A stretch of 64,000 nucleotides of DNA, taken from contig CANMBD010000003.1 in the NCBI GenBank assembly GCA_947495985.1, forward strand, positions 248,001-312,000, written 5' to 3'. The notes below the pieces were generated by a model. The model saw only the letters and a program-made list of their open reading frames with translations. It was not told the origin of the DNA and made no database searches. The position numbers and the translations under genes are program-made. Shown here in pieces: positions 1-8,752 of this stretch; position 1 is the first letter of the stretch, and every line of letters starts with the position of its first letter. The DNA comes from an uncultured Sphingomonadaceae bacterium. GTDB lineage: Bacteria > Pseudomonadota > Alphaproteobacteria > Sphingomonadales > Sphingomonadaceae.

Positions 1-1496
1 GATAGCCGGGTTCCTGCTTCGCCCATGAAGCTATCAAGGCCATCGGGTAGCTCCAGCAGGAATTTTTCTGCATTGGCCGCCCGGGCCGCTGCCCAGATAT
101 CCTCGTCGGTCGCGTCCCACTTGCCATAACGCAGATTGTCGCGAGCGGATGCCGCAAATAGCACTGTATCCTGCGGCACCAGTGCCATCCGCTCCCGAAT
201 GTCGGCAGGGTCGGCGGAGGGCAAGGCAACACCGTCAATCCGGACGCTGCCGCCCTGTGGATCGTAAAAGCGCTGTGCAAGCTGAAACAGGGTCGATTTA
301 CCGGCGCCGGAAGGCCCGACAACTGCAACGGTCTCGCCCGGCGTCACTTTCAGGGAGAAGTTCTTAAGAGCATTGGTTTCCTGGCGCGTGGGATAGGCGA
401 AGGTGACGTTGTCGAAGGAGATTTGTCCCCGCGGTGGTTCCGGCAGGGCAATAGGGGAGGCCGGGGCTGCAATGCCCGGCTCTTCGGAAAGCAATTCAGC
501 CAATCGGCCGGCGGCGCCCGCTGCACGTAAAAGATCGCCATATACCTCTGTCAGTGCACCAAAAGCACCGGCTACGAGTCCGCCGGTCAGAACGAATGCA
601 GCAATCGTACCACCGGAAATGGTTCCATCGGCAACGCCGATAGCACCGCGCCACATCAATAATGTAATGCCGGTAAATACCAGCGCGATAACCACCGCCG
701 TTAAAGCCGCGCGCAGCCTTATGCGCCGCTTTGCGGTTTCGAACGTGGTTTCTACCGCGCCGCCAAATCTTTCATGCTCGCGGTTTTCCTGACCAAAGGC
801 CTGGACAATTTTCATAGCGCCTAGTGTTTCAGAAACCATGGCGCCGACATCGGCAACCCGGTCCTGACTGAACCGTGACACGCTGCTCAGCTTGCGGCCA
901 ATGAAAACGATCGGCAGAATGACAATCGGGATACCCAGTAACAACCCCGCTGTCAGGGCCGGTGCCAGTGTGAACAGAAATATGATCCCGCCCAGACCGA
1001 CAATGGTGTTGCGCAGGGCCACCGATACAGTGGTGCCCACGGTCTGTTCGATAATTGCGGTATCGGATGTCATTCGCGATGCGATTTCCGATGGACGGTT
1101 TTCTTCGAAGAAACCGGGCGCAAGGCGCAGCAAATTGCGCTGAACCGCCAGTCTGATATCAGCGACAACCCGTTCGCCGAGCCAGCTGACAAAATAGAAG
1201 CGAAGTGCTGTTGCCACCGCCAATATAGCAACAATCACCAGCAGGATTTGAAAATAGGGAGCGATTTCTTCGCCGCCGGAAGCAAAGCCTTCATCGACGA
1301 TCGACTTAAAGCCCCAAGGGATCGCCAAGGTCGCCAGGGCGGCGACCAGTAAAGAAATTGCGGCAAAGCCGATCTGTCTTGGATAACGAATGGCCCGATC
1401 CCAGACCATCCGCAAATTGCCTATCCTTTTAATCGCAGGTTTTTCTTTCTTTGACGGCTCCTGTTCAGGGGCATTGTCATTGGTATTTTCACTCAT
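1..1496 (-). CDS. ABC exporter, fused permease-ATPase (3' end cut by window)
   Basis: Half-size ABC exporter of the MsbA/LipidA-exporter type, read from the ATG at 1494-1496 to the window edge (about 498 residues seen; the family is usually 590-610). The N-terminus is charged and cytosolic, followed by the transmembrane domain with hydrophobic segments from about residue 40 to 310. The nucleotide-binding domain then starts, with Walker A GPSGAGKST encoded around 293-319 and the Q-loop PQDTVLF. The last readable residues (MGEAGTRL) lie just before where LSGGQ and Walker B should be, so those motifs are outside the window. By family it would export a lipid or hydrophobic compound from the inner membrane; the substrate cannot be told from sequence. 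Confidence 0.9.
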   Translation of the reverse strand, partial: MSENTNDNAPEQEPSKKEKPAIKRIGNLRMVWDRAIRYPRQIGFAAISLLVAALATLAIPWGFKSIVDEGFASGGEEIAPYFQILLVIVAILAVATALRFYFVSWLGERVVADIRLAVQRNLLRLAPGFFEENRPSEIASRMTSDTAIIEQTVGTTVSVALRNTIVGLGGIIFLFTLAPALTAGLLLGIPIVILPIVFIGRKLSSVSRFSQDRVADVGAMVSETLGAMKIVQAFGQENREHERFGGAVETTFETAKRRIRLRAALTAVVIALVFTGITLLMWRGAIGVADGTISGGTIAAFVLTGGLVAGAFGALTEVYGDLLRAAGAAGRLAELLSEEPGIAAPASPIALPEPPRGQISFDNVTFAYPTRQETNALKNFSLKVTPGETVAVVGPSGAGKSTLFQLAQRFYDPQGGSVRIDGVALPSADPADIRERMALVPQDTVLFAASARDNLRYGKWDATDEDIWAAARAANAEKFLLELPDGLDSFMGEAGTRL

Positions 1497-1796
1497 AAAC
1501 GAAGCCCCTAGCAGTCGGACCTTTGCGCCACAATCCTGTTGACCGTCGGATAGGGATGGAAAATCCCATGCGCAATCAGACCGGTCTTTCCTAGATAGGA
1601 TTAAATTGTCCGATGCCAAGGATCAGATCAACAGAACGACCCATATTGGGATCGTTGCCGCTGCTTCAGGCAACTCACTGGAAAACCGCCGCAACATTGC
1701 CTAAGAAACGATGATATCATAGCGGTTTTCTGCTGTATGATTCGCTCTGAAAGCCGGACGGCAAGCTGGAGCATATTGGGCTAAGGGAAGTAAACC

Positions 1797-2345
1797 GTGA
1801 ACCAGATCGCATCTAAAGGCCAATTGCGCATGTCGCTGTTGCGCTGGGTTTTATTCATCGTCCCGCTGATTGTTTTATTGGGTTTCATATCAGGACAGGT
1901 TGCGGGTTCAGGCGAGGAAAATCGCTGGTTTCAGGCGCTGGTTAAGCCGGAGGCACAGCCGCCCGGCTGGATGTTCGGTGTCGCCTGGACGATTCTGTAC
2001 ACTATGATGGGGATAGCGCTGGCAATGATAATGCATGCCCGCGGCGCGCCGCTGCGGGGCCTCGGCATTATATTATTTCTGGTGCAATATGCACTCAACC
2101 TTTTCTGGTCACCGCTCTTTTTCGGCATGCATCAGATATCTGCCGCCTTCTGGTTGCTGATCACGATTTTTGCGATGGCTTTTGTCACAACGCTGGTTTT
2201 CGGCCGTGTTCGCAAAGCTGCTGCCTGGTTAATGGTTCCTTATCTGGCCTGGCTGTGTTTCGCTGCGATTTTGAACAAGCAGATAGTTGACCTCAATCCG
2301 GGTGCAGAAACTCTTGTTGTGCCTGCCGCGAGTACCCAGATATAA
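1797..2345 (+). CDS. TspO/MBR family membrane protein
   Basis: Predicted five-helix inner-membrane protein of the TspO/peripheral benzodiazepine receptor family, 182 residues if the GTG at 1797 is used (AAGGGA lies about 7 nt upstream); an ATG at residue 12 is the alternative. The conserved WFQALVKPEAQPPGW stretch and the later NLFWSPLFFG match the family. TspO proteins bind tetrapyrroles and affect porphyrin handling and stress regulation; the ligand here is unknown. It is slightly longer than typical bacterial TspO (about 160) because of an N-terminal extension. The 300 bp between it and the divergent ABC gene hold no gene I can support. Confidence 0.85.
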   Translation: MNQIASKGQLRMSLLRWVLFIVPLIVLLGFISGQVAGSGEENRWFQALVKPEAQPPGWMFGVAWTILYTMMGIALAMIMHARGAPLRGLGIILFLVQYALNLFWSPLFFGMHQISAAFWLLITIFAMAFVTTLVFGRVRKAAAWLMVPYLAWLCFAAILNKQIVDLNPGAETLVVPAASTQI

Positions 2346-2388
2346 GAGCGTAATAACCTGACCCTGACCCCCAGACGGAGTAATTGAC

Positions 2389-2751
2389 ATGCAAAGCCAG
2401 AACAGATTTTTTGATGACCTTTCCAAAGTACTGAACGGGCTGGCCGGAACAGTGGCCGGTGTTGGCCGCGAAGCCGAGGCGGGTGCGCGGGAGCGGGCGA
2501 AAGAATGGGTCGGCGGTATGGATTTTGTATCGCGCGAAGAATTTGAGGCGGTCAAGGAAATGGCATCCAAGGCACGTGCTGAGGCCGACGCGTTGAAAAA
2601 ACGGCTTGATGCTTTGGAGAAGTCCGCACCAAAAGCAGCAACGGCAAGACCTGCAGCCCGGAAAACAACTGCGAAAAAACCCGCAGCCCGTAAGCCGGCA
2701 GCGCGCAAGCCAGCAGCGAAGAAAACCACACCGCCAAAATCAGACAGTTAG
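2389..2751 (+). CDS. ubiK: UbiK/BMFP-family ubiquinone assembly accessory factor
   Basis: Small coiled-coil protein of the UbiK (YqiC, BMFP) family, 120 residues. The N-terminal half (MQSQNRFFDDLSKVLNGLAG and the FVSREEFEAVKEMASKARAE helix) is the family core, which trimerises and assists aerobic ubiquinone synthesis at the membrane. After about residue 80 the protein turns into an Ala/Lys/Pro tail with repeated AARK and PAARK units, histone H1-like in composition; such tails are common in alphaproteobacterial members. It begins 43 bp after tspO on the same strand and may share its transcript. The function is by family, not shown here. Confidence 0.82.
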   Translation: MQSQNRFFDDLSKVLNGLAGTVAGVGREAEAGARERAKEWVGGMDFVSREEFEAVKEMASKARAEADALKKRLDALEKSAPKAATARPAARKTTAKKPAARKPAARKPAAKKTTPPKSDS

Positions 2752-2923
2752 TTTTCGTCCCGGATCTGGTCGACTTTTTCGCCACAGAATATCCGCGCTG
2801 ATTATCCACAGTCTTCCCACAAACAATATCGGCCAAGGGATTACGCCGCCTTGCCCTGCATGTTGAGCTAGGCCACTAAGGCTCCTGATGCAGGGGCAAA
2901 GATGCAAATGATGTGGAACCGTA

Positions 2924-3430
2924 ATGCTTGACGATATTTGGTCTGAGCTTGATCAGGAAGAAGCGCCACCGGTAGATATGCTGGTCGCTTTTTTCGAAGC
3001 GCGCGGTTGGTCGGTCAATCATGTCAGTGAAGAAGAAATCTCGGTCGAGATTAAAGGCAACTGGACCAGCTATCAGTTGCGGGCGATCTGGCGCAATGAG
3101 GACCATGTCCTGCAATTGCTGCTTTTGCCGGAGCTTCGGGTTCCTGATGACAAGAAAATTGCCATTTACGAAACGCTGGGACTGGTGAATGAACAGCTTT
3201 GGCTAGGTCATTTTGATCTCTGGTCAAACGAAAATATCCTGTTGTTCCGGCATGCAATCATGCTGGGCGGCAGCGGCCTGCTTGGTCTCGACCAGGCACA
3301 GACAATTGTCGATATGGCGATAGATGAATGGGAGCGTTTTTACCCCGTTTTCCAGTTCGTGTTGTGGAGCGACAAAAGTCCGCAGGACGCGATTGCCCAT
3401 GCCATGATCGATACGCAGGGTGAAGCCTGA
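2924..3430 (+). CDS. YbjN domain-containing protein
   Basis: Soluble protein of 168 residues matching the YbjN family, a type III secretion chaperone-like fold without known catalysis. Recognisable features are the acidic N-terminus, the segment on bad solubility of GWSVNHVSEEEISVEIKGNW and the conserved WLGHFDLWSNENILLFRHA core. E. coli YbjN influences motility and stress, but in alphaproteobacteria the role is not established. It overlaps the possible extended start of proC downstream (its TGA is 3428-3430) and the two are probably cotranscribed, a pairing typical of sphingomonads. Confidence 0.85.
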   Translation: MLDDIWSELDQEEAPPVDMLVAFFEARGWSVNHVSEEEISVEIKGNWTSYQLRAIWRNEDHVLQLLLLPELRVPDDKKIAIYETLGLVNEQLWLGHFDLWSNENILLFRHAIMLGGSGLLGLDQAQTIVDMAIDEWERFYPVFQFVLWSDKSPQDAIAHAMIDTQGEA

Positions 3431-3440
3431 AGGAGTGAAC

Positions 3441-4253
3441 GTGATCGGAGACGGGTTTGAGAACATCTGGTTTGTCGGTTGCGGCAATATGGGTGGAGCG
3501 ATCCTGCAGGCGTGGCTTGATCAGGGCCTGGACGGTAGCAAGGTCACTGTAGTCAAACCGAATGCATCGGCGCTTCCGGGCGGATTACAATCGCAGCCGG
3601 ATTATCCTGAAGGCTCATCTCCCGATCTGGTGATGCTGGCGATGAAGCCTTATCAGCTGGACGATGTCGCAGTGGAACTCGCACCATTGGTGCACGAAAA
3701 CACACATATCGTTTCTGTGTTGGCCGGGACCGAAATTGATATTTTGCGGACAGCTTTTCCGGACGCAGGTAAAATTATCCGGTTGATGCCCAACATGGCT
3801 GTGACGGTCGCCAAATCACCGATGATCCTGATCAGCGAAGTGGAGGATGCCGAACTCAAAGCGCAGATGAATGAGTTATTTGCCCCGCTGGGACCACCTG
3901 AATGGCTTGAGAATGAAGAGCAGATGCATCTCGCAACTGCCCTTTCGGGTTCTGGTCCTGCCTTTCTTTTTCGGTTTATCGATGCGTTGGCCGTGTCGGC
4001 GGCCGGGTTGGGCATGAACAAGGCGCAAGCCGAGCGCCTTGCTCTGGCGATGGTCGATGGTGCCGCGACGCTGGCTGCTGGATCAGATCTAAATCCGGGC
4101 GTGCTGGCCGACCGGGTGGCCAGCCCGAATGGCGTCACCCGCAAGGGGTTGGATGTACTGGATGCTGACGGCCGGGTGAACGCGCTGCTTCATGACGTCC
4201 TGAAAGCGGCGATGGAACGCAACCGGGAAATGGCCGAGGAGGCGAAAGCCTGA
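3441..4253 (+). CDS. proC: pyrroline-5-carboxylate reductase
   Basis: Catalyses the last step of proline synthesis, reducing 1-pyrroline-5-carboxylate with NAD(P)H in the cytosol. The Rossmann motif FVGCGNMGGAIL is at the N-terminus, and the C-terminal signature is present (ALSGSGPAFLFRFIDAL, then VASPNGVTRKGLDVL). I choose the GTG at 3441 because AAGGAG (3430-3435) stands 5 nt before it; the frame is open from a GTG at 3420 that would overlap ybjN by 11 nt and lacks such a site. About 270 residues, normal for the family. Confidence 0.95.
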   Translation: MIGDGFENIWFVGCGNMGGAILQAWLDQGLDGSKVTVVKPNASALPGGLQSQPDYPEGSSPDLVMLAMKPYQLDDVAVELAPLVHENTHIVSVLAGTEIDILRTAFPDAGKIIRLMPNMAVTVAKSPMILISEVEDAELKAQMNELFAPLGPPEWLENEEQMHLATALSGSGPAFLFRFIDALAVSAAGLGMNKAQAERLALAMVDGAATLAAGSDLNPGVLADRVASPNGVTRKGLDVLDADGRVNALLHDVLKAAMERNREMAEEAKA

Positions 4254-4461
4254 TCTTTCCTACAGAACCGGCGCTGTGATAGTGATACCGCGCTCTTTCT
4301 CAGCTTTGAATATCGATCTCTTTGCCCGTTGGATAACCTAGCGGAGCGACTGCCGAGGCTAGTGAGAATTGTGTGAACTTTGGAACTTTTTTGCGTGCCA
4401 AAAAAGCCCAAAAGGGGCCTGTGCACTTTGTAAACTTCGTAGCTGTTCAGGCCTTGTTCTT

Positions 4462-4992
4462 TCAGGTTTTGTCCTTGCGCAGATCAAATACCATCTGTCG
4501 GTCGCTTTCGGGGACCAGCCCCTCTAGCACATGCCAGAAACCTGTAACGGATTCCTGTCCCGCAGTCACATAGGCGGCGGACAGCTTTTCCCGTAACTGC
4601 GCGAACAGCTCGGCTTCCAAAGCAGCGCCTTTATCGGTCAATCGAAGTAATTTCTGGCGGCGATCCAGGGCGCCGGTTTTTGTTACCACGAGATCACGAT
4701 CATGCAATTCCTTCAGAACCCGGCCCAAAGACTGTTTGGTAATCGCAAGCAACCGCAGCAACTCACCAACCGTCAAATCCGGTTGGCGCGCTATGAAATA
4801 AAGCGCCCGGTGATGCGCCCGGCCAAGGCCCTGTTTGGCAAGCTCCTGGTCAATTGCATTGGTCAGCCGGGTATAGCCAAAATAGAGCAGTTCCACACCG
4901 CGTCTGATTTCGTCTTCGCGAAGGAAGAGCGGCGATGCTCCCGGGGAGGCAGAAGGGCGAGATATGTCAGCCATGTTGACGTATCTTGACAT
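4462..4992 (-). CDS. MarR family transcriptional regulator
   Basis: Winged-helix dimeric repressor of the MarR family. The core reads GVELLYFGYTRLTNAIDQELAK, then the recognition region PDLTVGELLRLLAITKQSLGRVLKEL and the wing DRRQKLLRLTDKGAALE. The frame is open up to 5139, but that would run through the divergent ilvE start; ATG at 4992 or 4974 gives a normal length of about 171-177 residues. No strong ribosome site separates the two. Divergence from ilvE by about 75 bp suggests it could control itself and ilvE. The ligand is unknown. Confidence 0.88.
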   Translation of the reverse strand: MSRYVNMADISRPSASPGASPLFLREDEIRRGVELLYFGYTRLTNAIDQELAKQGLGRAHHRALYFIARQPDLTVGELLRLLAITKQSLGRVLKELHDRDLVVTKTGALDRRQKLLRLTDKGAALEAELFAQLREKLSAAYVTAGQESVTGFWHVLEGLVPESDRQMVFDLRKDKT

Positions 4993-5006
4993 GCTGCTTT
5001 GGGGAT

Positions 5007-5033
5007 TGCAAGATAATCTGATTAAGGTTGCAA
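5007..5033. promoter_or_regulatory. possible operator between MarR gene and ilvE
   Basis: The short divergent spacer contains two copies of the palindromic hexamer TTGCAA (5007-5012 and 5028-5033), 21 bp apart, about two helical turns on one face. A GATAAT box lies between them (5012-5017). Spacing and position fit a site for the adjacent MarR-type dimer, but no family consensus was checked, so this is only a candidate. Confidence 0.25.
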
Positions 5034-5066
5034 ACCCTTCCACCAGTTCAGCGAAAGTGACAGAAT

Positions 5067-6164
5067 ATGGCGCATGACGATAGTCTGGAAATCCTTGTTG
5101 AACGGAATGATGCACCAGTATCGGATGCGGACCGGGCAAAGCTTCTGGAAAATCCGGGCTTTGGAAATCTGTTCACGGACCACATGGCGGTCATCCGCTA
5201 TACTGAGGGACAGGGCTGGCATGATGCCAAAATAACAGCGCGCGCACCTATCCCGATGGATCCAGCGTCATCGGTATTGCACTATGCGCAGGAAATATTT
5301 GAAGGGATGAAGGCCTATCGCCTGGCAGATGGCACAACCGCCCTGTTTCGCCCTGAACAAAATGCCCGGCGTTTCCAGTCATCGGCACAGCGGATGGCGA
5401 TGCCCGAACTGCCGGAGTCGGTTTTTCTGAAGTCTGTTGAAGCCCTGGTTGATATCGACCGCGACTGGTTTCCGTCCGCCGAAGGCGGGTCGCTTTATTT
5501 GCGGCCGTTCATGTTTGCCAGTGAAGTGTTTCTGGGGGTTCGTCCTGCGAAGGAATATCTCTATATGGTGATCGCATCGCCAGTCGGTGCCTATTTCAAG
5601 GCCGGCGCGTCAGCGATTACAATCTGGGTATCGAAGGATTATACCCGTGCCGCTCCTGGCGGTACCGGAGCGGCCAAATGCGGCGGCAACTATGCGGCCA
5701 GTCTAGTCGCGCAGGCAGAAGCGATTGATCAGAACTGCGATCAGGTCGTGTTCCTCGATGCGGCCGAGCAACGCTGGGTGGAGGAGCTTGGCGGTATGAA
5801 CCTGTTCTTCGTAATGGATGACGGGCGACTGATCACACCGCCGCTGACTGGCACAATCCTGCCTGGAATTACGCGGGAATCAATCATGACCCTGGCGCGC
5901 GAAGAAGGGCTTGTAGTTAGCGAAGAACCCTATTCCATCGACCAATGGCGCGCAGATGCAGCCAGCGGAAAATTGAGAGAAACCTTCGCTTGTGGCACCG
6001 CCGCCGTGGTAACAGCAGTGGGTACCGTCCGGTCCGAAGGAGATGAATTTACCATCGGCAGCGGCGGCCCGGGCCAATTGACCGAGAAACTGCGGATGAG
6101 GCTGGTCGATATTCAGCGCGGCCTTGCCGAAGACAAGCATGGCTGGGTCAAACGCCTGTTCTGA
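5067..6164 (+). CDS. ilvE: branched-chain amino acid aminotransferase
   Basis: PLP-dependent fold-type IV aminotransferase, 365 residues, transferring the amino group between glutamate and the 2-oxo acids of Leu, Ile and Val in the cytosol. The long (eukaryotic/BCAT II-like) version is indicated by the N-terminal HMAVIRYTEGQGWHDAKI, the HYAQEIFEGMKAYR segment, and the PLP-lysine region GTGAAKCGGNYAASL. The C-terminus has the expected GTAAVVTAVG loop. ATG at 5067 is the only start consistent with the family N-terminus. It is divergent from a MarR-family gene. Confidence 0.93.
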   Translation: MAHDDSLEILVERNDAPVSDADRAKLLENPGFGNLFTDHMAVIRYTEGQGWHDAKITARAPIPMDPASSVLHYAQEIFEGMKAYRLADGTTALFRPEQNARRFQSSAQRMAMPELPESVFLKSVEALVDIDRDWFPSAEGGSLYLRPFMFASEVFLGVRPAKEYLYMVIASPVGAYFKAGASAITIWVSKDYTRAAPGGTGAAKCGGNYAASLVAQAEAIDQNCDQVVFLDAAEQRWVEELGGMNLFFVMDDGRLITPPLTGTILPGITRESIMTLAREEGLVVSEEPYSIDQWRADAASGKLRETFACGTAAVVTAVGTVRSEGDEFTIGSGGPGQLTEKLRMRLVDIQRGLAEDKHGWVKRLF

Positions 6165-6256
6165 AACAATGTGCTAAAATAGCTGTAACTGCCCCTTGCC
6201 CCTTTCGGGTAAGTTGGATATTAGGCCCCTTCGCTGACGAATGAAGCGGCCAATAT

Positions 6257-6331
6257 TGGGGTGTCGCCAAGTGGTAAGGCAGCGGCTTTTGATGCCGCCA
6301 TGCGCAGGTTCGAATCCTGCCACCCCAACCA
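6257..6331 (+). tRNA. tRNA-Gln (TTG)
   Basis: A full cloverleaf is readable. The acceptor stem TGGGGTG (6257-6263) pairs with CACCCCA (6321-6327), followed by discriminator A and an encoded CCA. The anticodon stem GCGGC/GCCGC (6282-6286, 6294-6298) encloses TTTTGAT, giving anticodon TTG at 6289-6291. The T-loop TTCGAAT is at 6309-6315. It stands alone, 93 bp after ilvE. Confidence 0.96.
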
Positions 6332-6611
6332 TTCGATATCTTGTCCTTGCAATATGACAAATCGAATCACTGCTGCTCATTATCTCCACAACGACCTGTA
6401 AATTCGCACCGATTTGGATGAAACGTGCCTTCCAGACGAAGAAATCGATGGCCGTTTTGGTAAAATTCCCATTTATTATGTAAAGCTATGTAAATTAGGT
6501 GTCGTGGCTCTGGTAAAATCCACGAACATAGATGTAAACAAAATCCGGGTTGGGAATTTATATGAGGCGAAAGCAATGGGATGTTTGCTTTCGCTACCGG
6601 GGAAAACACGT

Positions 6612-7307
6612 ATGCGCATAGCAATTGCAGACGACGATAGAGAAGTCGTAGATTTTTTGGGTAAAATTGTTGAAGAGCAAGGCCATGTTTTCGTGGGTTT
6701 TGCAGATGGCGACGCATTGGCCAATGCCTTGCTGCGCGACACTTTTGATCTGTTAATTCTGGATTGGAACATGCCTGGCAAGACCGGCATGCAGATCCTG
6801 GAATGGATGGAGGGTGCGGTCGATGATCGTCCACCGGTTATGATGATGACGAGCCGCACTGCAAAACAGGATATCAGCGACGCACTGAACGCTGGCGCCG
6901 ATGATTATATCACAAAACCGGAAGACCCGAATGTAATCGCTGCCCGGATCAATGCGATCCTTCGGCGCGGCAACGGCTCTACGGCGATGGAAACAACGGC
7001 GCAATATGGTGACTATATTCTGGACCGTATCGAACAGAAGGTCCGGCATAACAAAACGGAAGTGGCATTGACGGCCAAGGAATTTGAATTGACCGATTTG
7101 ATGTTCCGTAATCGCGACCGGACCTTGTCGCGGCGCTATATTATGGAAACGGTCTGGCGGACCAATGCACATCTCGCGACCCGGACGCTCGACATGCATG
7201 TGTCGCGGGTGCGGTCCAAATTATCGCTAACGCCTGAGAACGGGTTTCGGATTTTCACCGTTTTCGGTTATGGCTACAGACTGGAGACATTAAGCAACGG
7301 GGTATGA
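6612..7307 (+). CDS. OmpR-type response regulator
   Basis: Two-domain DNA-binding response regulator, 231 residues from the ATG at 6612 (MRIAIADDDREV). The open frame extends up to 6414, but receiver domains normally begin at this point and GGGGA precedes the ATG. Receiver: acidic pocket ADDD and phosphoacceptor Asp51 in LILDWNMPG, with the conserved TSR and YITKPED. The C-terminal winged helix (about 135-228) ends with HVSRVRSKL and GFRIFTVFGYGYRL. Its stop overlaps the next start by 4 nt, so it is translationally coupled to an exported LysM/FecR protein and, one gene on, a histidine kinase that is the likely partner. Confidence 0.92.
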   Translation: MRIAIADDDREVVDFLGKIVEEQGHVFVGFADGDALANALLRDTFDLLILDWNMPGKTGMQILEWMEGAVDDRPPVMMMTSRTAKQDISDALNAGADDYITKPEDPNVIAARINAILRRGNGSTAMETTAQYGDYILDRIEQKVRHNKTEVALTAKEFELTDLMFRNRDRTLSRRYIMETVWRTNAHLATRTLDMHVSRVRSKLSLTPENGFRIFTVFGYGYRLETLSNGV

Positions 7308-8680
7308 CCATGACCTTTGGAAGACGTAGGCGGAAATATTTCAAATGCTTGCAGTTTTCTTCTTTGCTTTTACTGGCTTCGGTTTCCGTTTCACCACATA
7401 TTGCGCAGGCCCAGTCTTCTGCCAGTAATGAACGAGTTGAATATGTCTTCAAACGCGGCGACACCCTTATCGAACTCGCCGGAAAATATATGCGTAAGCG
7501 CTCCGACTATGTGACGGTGCAGCGGCTTAACCGGATAGCAAACCCGCGTTTCATTCCGGTCGGAAAAACCATATCAATCCCGTTCCGTTTGTTAAAATAC
7601 CGGCTGAGTGAAGCCAGTTTGAGCGCTTTTCGTGGAAATGTTTCCATCGCACGTGATGGTCAGGCGATCACCCCGGTGACTGGCCTCGACATTGTAGAAG
7701 GTAGCAGGCTTGCGACCGCAGCGGGCAGCTTCTTGACGTTGCAGTTGGAAGACGGGTCACGTATTTCGATGCCATCAAACAGCAAGATGCGGATTACGCG
7801 CCTGCGGCATATTCTTCTTACCGACAGCGTGGACTATGAACTGGCAGTGGATAGCGGGCGGATACGCTCAAAAGTCACGCCTTTCGACAAGAAGGCGGAT
7901 CGGTACCGTGTTCGCACACCGGTGGCCGTTTCTGCTGTTCGGGGTACGGACTACCGGACGCGCGTCGATGAAGCGACCGGCACGGCCTATTCGGAGACAG
8001 TTGAAGGCGCGGTTGACGTTGCTGCGGGGGAGAGTCTCGACAGCGCGAACATAGTGCCGGTTCCGGCCGGCACTGGCGCTGCTGCGACTATTACCGGTGA
8101 TCTTGCAAAAGCGGATTTGCTGACGCCGCCAGAACTTGTCGATCCGGCCAAGGTGCAATCCGAAGAGACGCTGGAATTTGCGGTTACACCGAGAGAGGAG
8201 GCCGCCGCCCATCGTATCCTTGTTTCAACCGATGCGGGGTTTGTCGATATTGTCACAGAGCAGCTGAGTGACGGGACGACAATCAGCCTGCCAGGCATTG
8301 AAGACGGACGCTATTTTGCCAAGGCCACCGCATTTGGGCGGGATGGTTTTGAAGGCATGCCAGCAACTTATTCCTTCAAACGCCAGCTAAGCACACTCAG
8401 CGGCAGCGCAGGTAAAGGTGATTTTGGTTACAGGTTCAAATGGGCAGGTGCCGGCAAGGGCAAGCGCATCTATCGCTTTCAATTGCTGCTTGGCGACACG
8501 AATGCCATTCCGATTGTCGATGAAGCCGGACTAACCCGTGAAGTCATCACCCTGTCAGAGCTGCCCGACGGTGAATATTTCTGGCGCGTTGGCGTGACTC
8601 AATATTCTTCGGACCCCGAAGATAAAGACGTGTTTCAGAAATGGACCGATTTTGAGAAATTGACGGTGGCTGGCAACTAG
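7304..8680 (+). CDS. exported LysM and FecR domain protein
   Basis: Periplasmic or envelope protein of 458 residues. It has a basic signal peptide with probable cleavage after AQA (about residue 36). A LysM domain (about 45-92, VFKRGDTLIELAGKYM to IPVGKTISIPF) should bind peptidoglycan. A FecR-like domain follows (about 115-235) with VEGSRLATAAGSFLTLQLEDG and TPVAVSAVRGTDYR; the rest looks like two beta-sandwich, FN3-like modules. It does not look like a classical FecR anti-sigma factor: there is no inner-membrane helix and no sigma factor beside it. Position between a response regulator and a CHASE2 kinase suggests it senses or transmits a cell-wall signal to the kinase's periplasmic domain; that is inference. 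Confidence 0.85.
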   Translation: MTMTFGRRRRKYFKCLQFSSLLLLASVSVSPHIAQAQSSASNERVEYVFKRGDTLIELAGKYMRKRSDYVTVQRLNRIANPRFIPVGKTISIPFRLLKYRLSEASLSAFRGNVSIARDGQAITPVTGLDIVEGSRLATAAGSFLTLQLEDGSRISMPSNSKMRITRLRHILLTDSVDYELAVDSGRIRSKVTPFDKKADRYRVRTPVAVSAVRGTDYRTRVDEATGTAYSETVEGAVDVAAGESLDSANIVPVPAGTGAAATITGDLAKADLLTPPELVDPAKVQSEETLEFAVTPREEAAAHRILVSTDAGFVDIVTEQLSDGTTISLPGIEDGRYFAKATAFGRDGFEGMPATYSFKRQLSTLSGSAGKGDFGYRFKWAGAGKGKRIYRFQLLLGDTNAIPIVDEAGLTREVITLSELPDGEYFWRVGVTQYSSDPEDKDVFQKWTDFEKLTVAGN

Positions 8681-8752
8681 GCGACTGGCTAGCAACTTGG
8701 TTGTCAAGGCCGACTGGGCCGATTTTGTGTCTATGTGGAGAGCTGAATACCC

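Noticed and set aside
6414..6611. 66-codon N-terminal extension of the response regulator
   Set aside because: Receiver domains begin at MRIAIADDD; the upstream residues do not resemble a domain and the region follows the tRNA.
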